Origin: an uncultured Bacteroidales bacterium
GTDB taxonomy: Bacteria > Bacteroidota > Bacteroidia > Bacteroidales > Bacteroidaceae
Length of the DNA: 64,000 bases
Assembly: GCA_902786925.1 (NCBI GenBank)
Contig: CADAEK010000018.1
Span: 1-64,000, forward strand
Direction of reading: 5' to 3'
Shown one piece after another: positions 15,334-23,322 of the stretch (its first letter is position 1; each line of letters opens with the position of its first letter). The notes under the pieces were generated by a model. That model did not search any database, was not told the origin of the DNA, and saw only the letters and a list, made by a program, of their open reading frames with translations. Made by a program: the position numbers and the translations under genes.

Positions 15334-16278
15334 ATGGAATCTAAAATATATGCAGAGCGTTGTTTGCGAGATGAGGCAGAAGCTTTGCTTGACCTTATCC
15401 CACAATTGGACAACCAGTTTGAGAAGGTGGTGGATTTGATTCATGACTGCACAGGTCATGTGGTGGTGACTGGTGTGGGCAAGTCGGGACATGTGGGCGC
15501 GAAAGTGGCTGCCACGCTGGCTTCAACGGGTACTCCTGCTATCTATCTGAATGCGCTGGATGCCTTGCACGGCGACCTCGGCATGATTATGAATAATGAT
15601 GTGCTGTTCATGATTAGCAACTCGGGAACGACTGACGAATTGCTGCGCATCATTGCTTCGCTTGAAGACCGCCACATTCCGATTGTTTCGATGACGGGCG
15701 ATGCTGACTCTTTGTTGGCACAACATTCCGACTATCATATCTTGTGCAGCGTGGAGCGTGAGGCTTGTCCTCTCAACTTGGCTCCTACTTCCAGCACTAC
15801 TGCAGCAATGGCGATGGGTGACGCGTTGGCTTGTGCCTTGATGGAAGTGCGCAAGTTCCGCGCCAAGGATTTCGCATTGTTCCATCCGGGAGGCTCGCTT
15901 GGCAGAAAGTTGCTGGTGAAGGTGAAGGATGTGATGTACACGGATAATTTTCCCATTGTTCCACCCAGCATGCTGCTGTCGGATGCGTTGATGATTATCA
16001 GCGGCGGAAAACTCGGATTGGGTATCGTGATGGAGAATGACAATATTCTGGGTATTATTACCGACGGTGATATCCGTCGCGCTGTGGAAGGTGCAAGGGA
16101 GAACTTCATCAATCTTTCAGTCAGCGAGGTGATGACGACTACTCCAAAGACGATTTCTCCAGAAGCAAAGCTGACAACGATTCAGCAGATGTTCCGCAAT
16201 CACAAGATTCACTCTCTGCTTGTTACAGATCGTGGAAAGTTGGTGGGTATTGTGGATTACTTCGCGATTATGAATTAA
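15334..16278 (+). CDS. kdsD: Arabinose-5-phosphate isomerase (KpsF/GutQ family)
   Basis: A 314-residue enzyme converting ribulose-5-phosphate to arabinose-5-phosphate, the substrate of KdsA. A SIS sugar-isomerase domain spans about 30-185 (VTGVGKSGHVGAKVAATLAS, ISNSGTTDELL, LAPTSSTTAAMAMGDALA) followed by two CBS domains (about 200-314: VKDVMYTDNFPIV and VSEVMTTTPKTI). It lies 60 bp after kdsA in the same direction, making a short Kdo operon; kdsC is 13 kb away. Confidence 0.93.
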   Translation: MESKIYAERCLRDEAEALLDLIPQLDNQFEKVVDLIHDCTGHVVVTGVGKSGHVGAKVAATLASTGTPAIYLNALDALHGDLGMIMNNDVLFMISNSGTTDELLRIIASLEDRHIPIVSMTGDADSLLAQHSDYHILCSVEREACPLNLAPTSSTTAAMAMGDALACALMEVRKFRAKDFALFHPGGSLGRKLLVKVKDVMYTDNFPIVPPSMLLSDALMIISGGKLGLGIVMENDNILGIITDGDIRRAVEGARENFINLSVSEVMTTTPKTISPEAKLTTIQQMFRNHKIHSLLVTDRGKLVGIVDYFAIMN

Positions 16279-16289
16279 AAGAAAGACCA

Positions 16290-16340
16290 AGACCCCCTTG
16301 GTCCCCCCTGTTTAGGGGGAAGAAGGGGGGGAGGAGGGAT
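16290..16340. repeat. REP-like G/C-rich hairpin after kdsD
   Basis: CCCCCTGTTTAGGGGG core with C-rich left and G-rich right flanks, 15 bp after the kdsD stop. Confidence 0.65.
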
Positions 16341-16395
16341 AGTTGATAATTGATAATCTTATTTAATTGATAGTTGACAGTTGACAGTTGACAGT

Positions 16396-16640
16396 TGGGC
16401 TCGCGCGGTGTTTTTTTAGGTCACACAGATTACGTGGATGACACAGATTTTTGGAGCCTTGAGTGGCTCTGTGGTGTATTTTTATTGCTGCGCAAGAAAT
16501 CAAACAAATTAATTTAAATCTAGGGGCAGAGCCCAGAAATAGAGGGAGCCTTGAATGGCTCCATCAATCTGTGCAATCCGGACCTAGAGCCATCCGAGGC
16601 TCTAAAAAATCTGTGCCATCTGTGGAATCTGTGTGAGTAT
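16396..16640. repeat. AATCTGTG-type intergenic repeat element
   Basis: Same blocks as at 1459-1690, partly in the opposite order: 'cacacagattacgtggatgac', 'ttgctgcgcaagaaatc', 'agcccagaaatagaggg' and the closing words ATCTGTGCCATCTGTGGAATC. Confidence 0.75.
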
Positions 16641-16817
16641 TTCAGGACGAAGTCCTTTGATATTGAAATGGATTTTGTGGGATTTCTAACCGTAGGTTAT
16701 AAAGAAAGTGCCTTGGTTGATAATTAGCCATGCGGGGTGTATGTTGAGGGGACAGTTGATAGTTGACAGGTGATAGGTGAGATGTAAGAGAGAGAGTTGA
16801 GGCGTGAGATAAACGAA

Positions 16818-16878
16818 AGAGAAGTGATAAGTTTGGGATGCTGCGGTGCGGCTCTTGTACTTATCACTTCTCTTTTTT
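16818..16878 (+). terminator. Hairpin with T run between kdsD and ettA
   Basis: AGAGAAGTGATAAG (16818-16831) pairs perfectly with CTTATCACTTCTCT (16860-16873), followed by TTTTT. The 28-nt loop is large for a terminator; it would end rightward transcripts just before the converging ettA gene. Confidence 0.55.
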
Positions 16879-16895
16879 ATGTGTGTTTGGCTTGT

Positions 16896-18593
16896 TTATT
16901 CGTCGATGAGTTTGCGGTAACGAATGCGTTTAGGCTCTTCCAATCCGAGGCGTTTCGCTTTGTTGGCCTCGTAGTCGGTGTAGGAGCCTTCGAAATAGAA
17001 GATGTTGCCATCACCTTCGAAAGCGAGGATGTGAGTGCAGATGCGGTCAAGGAACCAACGGTCGTGACTGATAACAACAGCACATCCCGCAAAGGCTTCA
17101 AGACCTTCCTCTAAGGCACGCAACGTGTTCACGTCGATATCGTTGGTGGGCTCGTCGAGCAAAAGCACATTGCCTTCTTGCTTGAGGGCTATGGCGAGGT
17201 GAAGACGATTGCGCTCACCACCAGAGAGGACTCCGCACTTCTTTTCCTGGTCTGCTCCGTTGAAGTTGAAGCGGGAAAGGTAGGCACGCACATTGATGTC
17301 GCGACCTCCCATGCGGATGGTCTCATTGCCGCCACTCACTACTTGATAGACCGTCTTTTCTGGGTCTATATCCTTGTGCTGCTGGTCCACGTAACTGAGC
17401 TTCACGGTTTCGCCCACTTCGAAGGTGCCCGCATCTGCTTTCTCCAGTCCCATGATGAGACGGAAGAGGGTAGTCTTGCCGGCTCCGTTAGGACCAATAA
17501 TGCCGACGATGCCGTTAGGAGGCAAATTGAAGTTGAGGTCTGTGAAGAGTGTCTTCTCTCCAAACGATTTTGCAACGTGTTGCGCCTCAATGACTTTATT
17601 GCCAAGACGTGGACCATTCGGAATGAAGATTTCGAGTTTCTCCTCCTTCTGCTTCTGCTCCTCATTGAGCATCTTGTCGTAGGAGTTCAAACGAGCCTTA
17701 CCCTTTGCTTGTCGAGCCTTCGGAGCCATACGCACCCATTCCAACTCGCGTTCCAGAGTCTTGCGACGCTTGGAAGCCGTTTTCTCCTCCTGTTCCATAC
17801 GCTTACTCTTCTGTTCCAGCCAGGAAGAGTAGTTGCCCTTCCAAGGGATACCTTCACCGCGATCAAGTTCCAATATCCATTCGGACACATCATCGAGGAA
17901 GTAGCGGTCGTGCGTCACTGCGATAACCGTACCTTCGTATTGCTGCAGGTGTTGCTCCAACCAGTCAATGCTTTCAGCATCAAGGTGGTTGGTGGGCTCG
18001 TCAAGCAAGAGCACATCGGGCTTTTGGAGCAAGAGTCGGCAAAGAGCCACACGACGGCGCTCACCTCCAGAGAGGTTCTTCACACTCCAATCGCCAGGAG
18101 GGCAGCGAAGGGCATCCATTGCTCGCTCCAGTTTGGAATCCATGTTCCAGGCATCTGTGGAATCGATGATGTCCTGCAGTTCTGCTTGGCGCGTCATCAA
18201 CTTCTCCATCTTGTCTGGGTCTTCGTAGTATTCAGGCAATCCAAACTTATCATTAATCTGGTCGTATTCAGCAAGCGCATCATAGACATGCTGTACGCCT
18301 TCCATCACGTTCTCCTTGACGGTCTTTTCCTCGTTGAGAGGAGGCTCCTGTGGCAAGTAGCCAACAGTGTAGCCGGGACTCCACACCACTTCACCTTGGA
18401 ATTGCTGGTCAAGACCCGCAATAATCTTCATGAGGGTAGATTTACCGGCACCATTCAGGCCTATGATACCGATTTTGGCACCATAAAAGAAAGACAGGTA
18501 AATGTTCTTGAGCACTTGCTTTTGATTCTGCTGGATGGTCTTGCTCACTCCGACCATCGAGAATATCACTTTCTTGTCGTCAACTGTTGGCAT
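16896..18593 (-). CDS. ettA: ABC-F ATPase, energy-dependent translational throttle protein
   Basis: A 565-residue soluble protein with two ABC ATPase domains and no membrane segments. Walker A GLNGAGKST (about 44-52) and GPNGAGKTT (about 365), signatures LSGGERRRV and LSGGERNRL, Walker B VLLLDEPTNHLD and VLLLDEPTNDID, joined by a charged linker rich in Lys/Arg/Glu (about 270-325) that contacts P-site tRNA in EttA. Opening motif and length match EttA (about 555 residues in E. coli), which gates the first peptide bond according to ATP/ADP. It lies 37 bp after nadE in the same direction, so the two may be co-transcribed. Confidence 0.92.
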   Translation of the reverse strand: MPTVDDKKVIFSMVGVSKTIQQNQKQVLKNIYLSFFYGAKIGIIGLNGAGKSTLMKIIAGLDQQFQGEVVWSPGYTVGYLPQEPPLNEEKTVKENVMEGVQHVYDALAEYDQINDKFGLPEYYEDPDKMEKLMTRQAELQDIIDSTDAWNMDSKLERAMDALRCPPGDWSVKNLSGGERRRVALCRLLLQKPDVLLLDEPTNHLDAESIDWLEQHLQQYEGTVIAVTHDRYFLDDVSEWILELDRGEGIPWKGNYSSWLEQKSKRMEQEEKTASKRRKTLERELEWVRMAPKARQAKGKARLNSYDKMLNEEQKQKEEKLEIFIPNGPRLGNKVIEAQHVAKSFGEKTLFTDLNFNLPPNGIVGIIGPNGAGKTTLFRLIMGLEKADAGTFEVGETVKLSYVDQQHKDIDPEKTVYQVVSGGNETIRMGGRDINVRAYLSRFNFNGADQEKKCGVLSGGERNRLHLAIALKQEGNVLLLDEPTNDIDVNTLRALEEGLEAFAGCAVVISHDRWFLDRICTHILAFEGDGNIFYFEGSYTDYEANKAKRLGLEEPKRIRYRKLIDE

Positions 18594-18630
18594 CTTGGTT
18601 TTTGCTATTTGACATTACATAATTAACTAT

Positions 18631-20634
18631 TTAGTTCTCCAAGTCGGCAAGCCAATCTGCACTGCTGGCATCACTTGGCATGCGCCAATCGCCACGTGGA
18701 GAGAGGGACACAGAACCGACTTTAGGACCATCGGGAAGACAACTGCGCTTGAATTGCTGAGTGAAGAAACGGCGGCAGAAGGTCTTCAGCCATTTGCGGA
18801 TGGTGTCTTCATCATAGGTGCCCACTTCCATCTCCAGTTCAGTCGCCTCGGCATAGGTCTGCTTGATGAAGGCCTGCTCTGCCAGATAGAGAATTTTGGC
18901 AGGACGGAAACCGAGACGGAGGAAATGATAAAGGAAGAAGTCATGGAGTTCGTAAGGTCCTACGAGGTCCTCTGTCTTCTGCAAGATGGTACCATCAGCA
19001 TCTGCAGGAATCAGTTCTGGCGAGATAGGTGTCTCGATAATGTCCAGGAGCGTTGCTTTTGAGTCCTCATCCACGCTTGTCATTGCCACCCATTTAACGA
19101 GGTACTTGACCAGTGTTTTGGGGATGGAGCAGTTGACACCGTAGTTGGACATGTGGTCTGCATTGTAGGTGCACCATCCAAGAGCCAATTCGCTGAGGTC
19201 TCCTGTGCCAATCACGAAACCATTACATTGGTTGGCCACATCCATCAGAATCTGTGTGCGTTCACGAGCCTGGCTGTTCTCATAAGTTACGTCATGGTTA
19301 TTGAGATTGTGGCCAATGTCTATGAAGTGACGAATGCAGGCTTCCTTGATGCTAATCTCTTTGATGGTGATATCAAGCGACTTCATCAGCGCAATAGCAT
19401 TGTTGTAGGTGCGGTCTGTAGTTCCAAAGCCCGGCATAGTGACACCAATCACCTCTTTGCGTGGACGATTGAGCAGGTCCATCGTCTTGACGCATACGAG
19501 CAAAGCGAGGGTAGAATCCAATCCTCCACTAATGCCCACAACGATGCTGCGAGCACCCGTATGTACAATACGCTTGGCAAGTCCTGAAGTTTGGATGGAG
19601 AAGATTTCCTCGCAACGTTCATTGAGTGCACCACCACCCGGAACGAAGGGGTGAGGATTAATCCAACGTGTCAACTCAAAGTTGTAGGATGGGTTGACGG
19701 TCTGGCATTGGATATCTGTTGCCGGCAACTGGTTTGCACAAGCGTTGGAAGAACTTCTATTTTGGCATTTGATGTTCCGTGCATTCTCCGAGAACGTCGT
19801 GTTGTGGCGACGCTCTGTGAGCAGACGCTCTGTGTCGATTTCGCTGATAATCAACTGCTCATCGAGACAGAAGCGCTTGCTGCGGGCAATGAGAGTGCCG
19901 TTTTCGTAGATGAGGGCATTGCCTGCATAGACGACATCCTGTGTGGACTCTCCAAAGCCGCTGGAGCTATAGACATATCCCGCAATGCAACGTGCACTCT
20001 GTTGGCTAATGAGCGAGAGCAGGTATTGGTTCTTGCCAATCAGTTCATTAGAAGCGCTCAAATTGAAAATGATTTCAGCGCCTTTCAAGGCCAGTTCGCT
20101 GCTGGGAGGTACTGGAGCCCAAAGGTCTTCGCAGAGTTCGATGCCAAAAGTGGTCTTCTGTGTGTGGAAAAGCAAGTTGCGTCCGAAAGGCACACTTTGT
20201 GCACAGAGGTGAATCTGTGTGTCATCAATGGCTGTAGCGGATGCAAACCAGCGTTGCTCGTAAAACTCCTTGTAGTTGGGAAGATATGTCTTGGGCACAA
20301 CACCGAGAATTTTTCCTTCCTGTACCACAACTGCACAATTCATCAGCAGACCACCAATCATGACGGGCATGCCCACCAAGGTGATGATTTGCAAGGAACG
20401 TGTGAAGTCAAGGAGCTTGAAAAGACTCTCCTCGCATTTCTCAAGCAGCAACTGCTGGCCAAAAAGGTCACCACAGCTATAGCCGCTGATGCTGAGTTCA
20501 GGAAAGACGATAATTTCTACACCTTTACCTTCAGCCTGTACAATGAGGCTTTCGATTTGCTGGATGTTGTAGGTGCAGTCTGCCACCTTCAGAGAAGGAA
20601 TGGCTGACGCGACTTTGACAAAACCGTAATTCAT
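18631..20634 (-). CDS. nadE: Glutamine-dependent NAD+ synthetase
   Basis: A 667-residue two-domain enzyme. The N-terminal nitrilase-like glutaminase (about 1-290) has the triad E46 (FPELSISGYS), K115 (VPKTYLPNY) and C168 (IELCEDLW); the C-terminal synthetase has the ATP P-loop VVGISGGLDSTLALL and the IIETPISPELIP and FVIGTGDLSELALGW motifs. It amidates deamido-NAD with ammonia channelled from glutamine. Length is normal for the eukaryote/actinobacterial-like long form. The start is MNYGFVKVA at 20634. ettA follows 37 bp downstream. Confidence 0.93.
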   Translation of the reverse strand: MNYGFVKVASAIPSLKVADCTYNIQQIESLIVQAEGKGVEIIVFPELSISGYSCGDLFGQQLLLEKCEESLFKLLDFTRSLQIITLVGMPVMIGGLLMNCAVVVQEGKILGVVPKTYLPNYKEFYEQRWFASATAIDDTQIHLCAQSVPFGRNLLFHTQKTTFGIELCEDLWAPVPPSSELALKGAEIIFNLSASNELIGKNQYLLSLISQQSARCIAGYVYSSSGFGESTQDVVYAGNALIYENGTLIARSKRFCLDEQLIISEIDTERLLTERRHNTTFSENARNIKCQNRSSSNACANQLPATDIQCQTVNPSYNFELTRWINPHPFVPGGGALNERCEEIFSIQTSGLAKRIVHTGARSIVVGISGGLDSTLALLVCVKTMDLLNRPRKEVIGVTMPGFGTTDRTYNNAIALMKSLDITIKEISIKEACIRHFIDIGHNLNNHDVTYENSQARERTQILMDVANQCNGFVIGTGDLSELALGWCTYNADHMSNYGVNCSIPKTLVKYLVKWVAMTSVDEDSKATLLDIIETPISPELIPADADGTILQKTEDLVGPYELHDFFLYHFLRLGFRPAKILYLAEQAFIKQTYAEATELEMEVGTYDEDTIRKWLKTFCRRFFTQQFKRSCLPDGPKVGSVSLSPRGDWRMPSDASSADWLADLEN

Positions 20635-20713
20635 CTTATTTAATTTATTTACTATATCTTCATGTATGATTAATGCTCAACTCATAGGTGTTTAGACGAG
20701 CACGCTTGGTATC

Positions 20714-23305
20714 CTACTTGCTATTGATGGTGAGGGTGGCAGGCTTTAAGCCTTTTCCTGTCACTTTAATAGTGGCCGTGCCGCTTTGTCCATTGCTTTG
20801 GATGCCAATGGCGAGTTGTCCGTGAAAGACTTTCATCGTAGGCTTTGTGAACACTTCGGTGCCCGTTGCGTCACCGTTGCAGATGCCCTTGAAACGAGCT
20901 GCTCCAGATACGTTGACGTTGATTCGATTGTCTGCATCAGGGACGAGGTTGCCCTCTTTGTCAAGTATGTTGACGGTAATGAACGTCATGTCCTCGCCAT
21001 CAGCCTTGAGAGGCTTGATGTCGGTGCCGAGGTCGCCTGTAAGCTGGATTTGTGATGCAGCTCCAGCCGTCTTGACTGTTTGAGTGCCAACTTGATTGCC
21101 ATTCGCATCATAGACAACCACTTTTAGTTCGCCTGGCTCATACTTCACGTTGTTCCAACGCAGACGGTAGCGATCCATGCAGGGGTCGTTGATGTCTGTG
21201 ATGCGCCCATCTTTTCCAGAAGGAGTCTTCGCTGTTGTGTTCTTGCTGATTTTTCCTTGGGATTTCCCATTTACAAACAGTTCTGCGGTAGGGTAGTTGG
21301 TGTAGCAATAAACAGGAGTTACTTCACCTTCACGACCTGGCCATGTCCAGTGGGGCAGCAAATGAATCGTTGCCACTTCCTTGTTCCAATGAGAACGGTA
21401 GAGATAGTAGCGGTCTTTAGGCAGGCCTGCAAGGTCAAAGATGCCAAAATAAGAGGAGCGGCTTGGCCAGTATCCATCATAAGGAGTTGGTTCGCCAAGG
21501 TAGTCAAAACCCGTCCACACGAACTCGCCAATCACCCAATCGATGTCATCTTGCAGAAGCCAGTCATCTTCTGGCACATTGGACCACCAGCAAGCTTCTG
21601 TATCATAGGCAGAGCATTGCCCATCCTCGTATGCCTTGCCGTCGTAGCGGTTTACGGGGAATTTGTACACGCCTCTCGAAGAGACTGTCGAAGCCGTCTC
21701 GCTGCCTAAGATGAAGCCGTGACGCAGTTTCTCATGCGCAGCTTGATAGCGGTGGGTGCGGTAGTTGATGCCTGGAATGTCCAGCACCTGTGCAAAGCCA
21801 GAAGAGATGGCATTGTCGATGCGGTCCATACCCGATGTCACAGGACGGGTAGGGTCGAGGAAGTGAACAAAGTCCTGCATCTCGCGTGTCATGCGATTGC
21901 CCTCTTTTGAGCCTTGTTCAGGTATCTCATTACCGATGGACCACATCACGATGGAAGGGTGGAGACGATGGGCAAGGACAAGGTTCTGGATATCGCGTTG
22001 CCACCAGTTCTTGTAAAAGCGGCTATAGCCGTTCTTGCATTTAGGATATACCCACATATCGAAACTCTCAGCCATCACCATCATGCCGAGGGAATCATAG
22101 ACTTCCATTTGCATCTGTGAGGGTGTGTTGTGAGACGTGCGGATGGCGTCACATCCCATGCTCTTCAGCAGTTCCACCTGACGGATGAGGGCTGCCTTGT
22201 TGACTGCAGTACCAATCATGCCAAGGTCGTGATGCAGACAGACACCCTTGATTTTGCGGGTTTCTCCATTCAGCATGAAGCCACCATCTGCATTCACCTC
22301 AATGGTCCTGATACCATACTTCACCGTCTTCGTGTCGAGCACCTTTCCCTTGCCGCCATCTGCTATGATGCTGACGGTGAGGTCATAAAGCTGTGGGTGT
22401 TCTGGTGACCAGCATTTCACATCTTCTAATGTCAGTTCTGCGGTAGCGTTAGCACATGCTGGTGCATCGACATTCGCGATTTTCATCTTTATGGCCTTGC
22501 CATGTGAATACATGCGAGTATATTTAGAGGCAATGGGTTTCACATCAATGGTCTGGCCATGTGTGGAGAAACGTACCACGCAATTCGTTTTGTAGTCACT
22601 CGCAATGTCTGCTGAAAGTTTGATGGTGGCAGCATTCTCTGCCCATCTCCATTCTTTGGTTTCTACATTGATGCCCCAATCTCGGAAGTGAGACGTTCCT
22701 GTCTGAATGAGTGTGACAGGGCGGTAGAGACCTGCTCCAGGATACCAGCGACTGCTTTCTTCCACGTTCTGGAGGTGCACCGCTAAAGTGTTGGGCGAAC
22801 CGTCCTTGTTCACGAATGGTGTGACATCAATATTGAATGGTGTATATCCATATTTCCATTCACCAGCTTTCTTTCCATTCACATACACGACCGGTTCTGC
22901 CATCGCTCCGTCGAAGTTGAGCACTACACGTTGACTCTCCTTGTCCACTTTGAAGGTGGTGCGATACCAGCCTTCTCCAATCCAAGGGAGAGCGCCTGAA
23001 CGTCCTGTTTTCTCAGAAGCTTGCTTCTCGCCATTCTGTTCGATAGCCACCGTCTGTTTGTCTATCTCTTTGTCGAAGGGTCCGCTAATGGCCCAGTCAT
23101 GTGGCACTTGTACTGTCTGCCAGTTTTTGTCATTGAATCCCACTAAAGATGGCGCTATTGCGCTCATGGTGGCATACTTCTCGCCACGCGAGAATTTCCA
23201 TCCATCACGTAGCACCGTTTCAGTCCGTTGTGCCGAGGCTGTGAGAGCTGTGGCGGTCATTCCTAACCACAGTAGGCTTTTGAGTTTGTTACGATAAATA
23301 GTCAT
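20714..23305 (-). CDS. Secreted GH2 beta-galactosidase-type glycoside hydrolase
   Basis: An 863-residue protein with a Sec signal peptide (LLWLGMTATALTASAQ). Domains: N-terminal GH2 sugar-binding jelly roll (DWAISGPFD ... WYPGAGLYR), an Ig-like GH2 domain, then the TIM barrel with GVCLHHDLGMIG, acid/base Glu in WSIGNEIPEQ and the probable nucleophile Glu in GSETAS; a DUF4982 domain (YTNYPTAELFVNGKSQG) and a C-terminal Ig-like domain follow. It probably removes terminal galactose (or a related sugar) from plant or host glycans in the periplasm. The start MTIYRN at 23305 gives a clean signal peptide; a longer frame to 23455 overlaps the upstream gene and is rejected. It is 17 bp downstream of the GH43 gene, hence an operon. 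No SusC/SusD pair is nearby. Confidence 0.88.
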   Translation of the reverse strand: MTIYRNKLKSLLWLGMTATALTASAQRTETVLRDGWKFSRGEKYATMSAIAPSLVGFNDKNWQTVQVPHDWAISGPFDKEIDKQTVAIEQNGEKQASEKTGRSGALPWIGEGWYRTTFKVDKESQRVVLNFDGAMAEPVVYVNGKKAGEWKYGYTPFNIDVTPFVNKDGSPNTLAVHLQNVEESSRWYPGAGLYRPVTLIQTGTSHFRDWGINVETKEWRWAENAATIKLSADIASDYKTNCVVRFSTHGQTIDVKPIASKYTRMYSHGKAIKMKIANVDAPACANATAELTLEDVKCWSPEHPQLYDLTVSIIADGGKGKVLDTKTVKYGIRTIEVNADGGFMLNGETRKIKGVCLHHDLGMIGTAVNKAALIRQVELLKSMGCDAIRTSHNTPSQMQMEVYDSLGMMVMAESFDMWVYPKCKNGYSRFYKNWWQRDIQNLVLAHRLHPSIVMWSIGNEIPEQGSKEGNRMTREMQDFVHFLDPTRPVTSGMDRIDNAISSGFAQVLDIPGINYRTHRYQAAHEKLRHGFILGSETASTVSSRGVYKFPVNRYDGKAYEDGQCSAYDTEACWWSNVPEDDWLLQDDIDWVIGEFVWTGFDYLGEPTPYDGYWPSRSSYFGIFDLAGLPKDRYYLYRSHWNKEVATIHLLPHWTWPGREGEVTPVYCYTNYPTAELFVNGKSQGKISKNTTAKTPSGKDGRITDINDPCMDRYRLRWNNVKYEPGELKVVVYDANGNQVGTQTVKTAGAASQIQLTGDLGTDIKPLKADGEDMTFITVNILDKEGNLVPDADNRINVNVSGAARFKGICNGDATGTEVFTKPTMKVFHGQLAIGIQSNGQSGTATIKVTGKGLKPATLTINSK

Positions 23306-23322
23306 AATAGCATAAATAGGTG

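Larger units (their letters stand above)
16279..16895. other. Repeat-filled convergent spacer (617 bp)
   Basis: Contains a REP-like G/C-rich hairpin (16290-16340), 7-bp arrays (16339-16396 and about 16750-16785), an AATCTGTG-type element (16396-16640) and a long hairpin at 16818-16878. No coding region is supported. Confidence 0.78.

Noticed and set aside
17178-18626. Long plus-strand open frame (482 codons) opposite ettA
   Set aside because: It is a shadow of the ettA gene, whose two complete ABC domains leave no doubt about the coding strand; the plus-strand product has no recognisable motif.
19591-20607. Plus-strand open frame of 338 codons opposite nadE
   Set aside because: Shadow of the glutaminase half of NAD synthetase.
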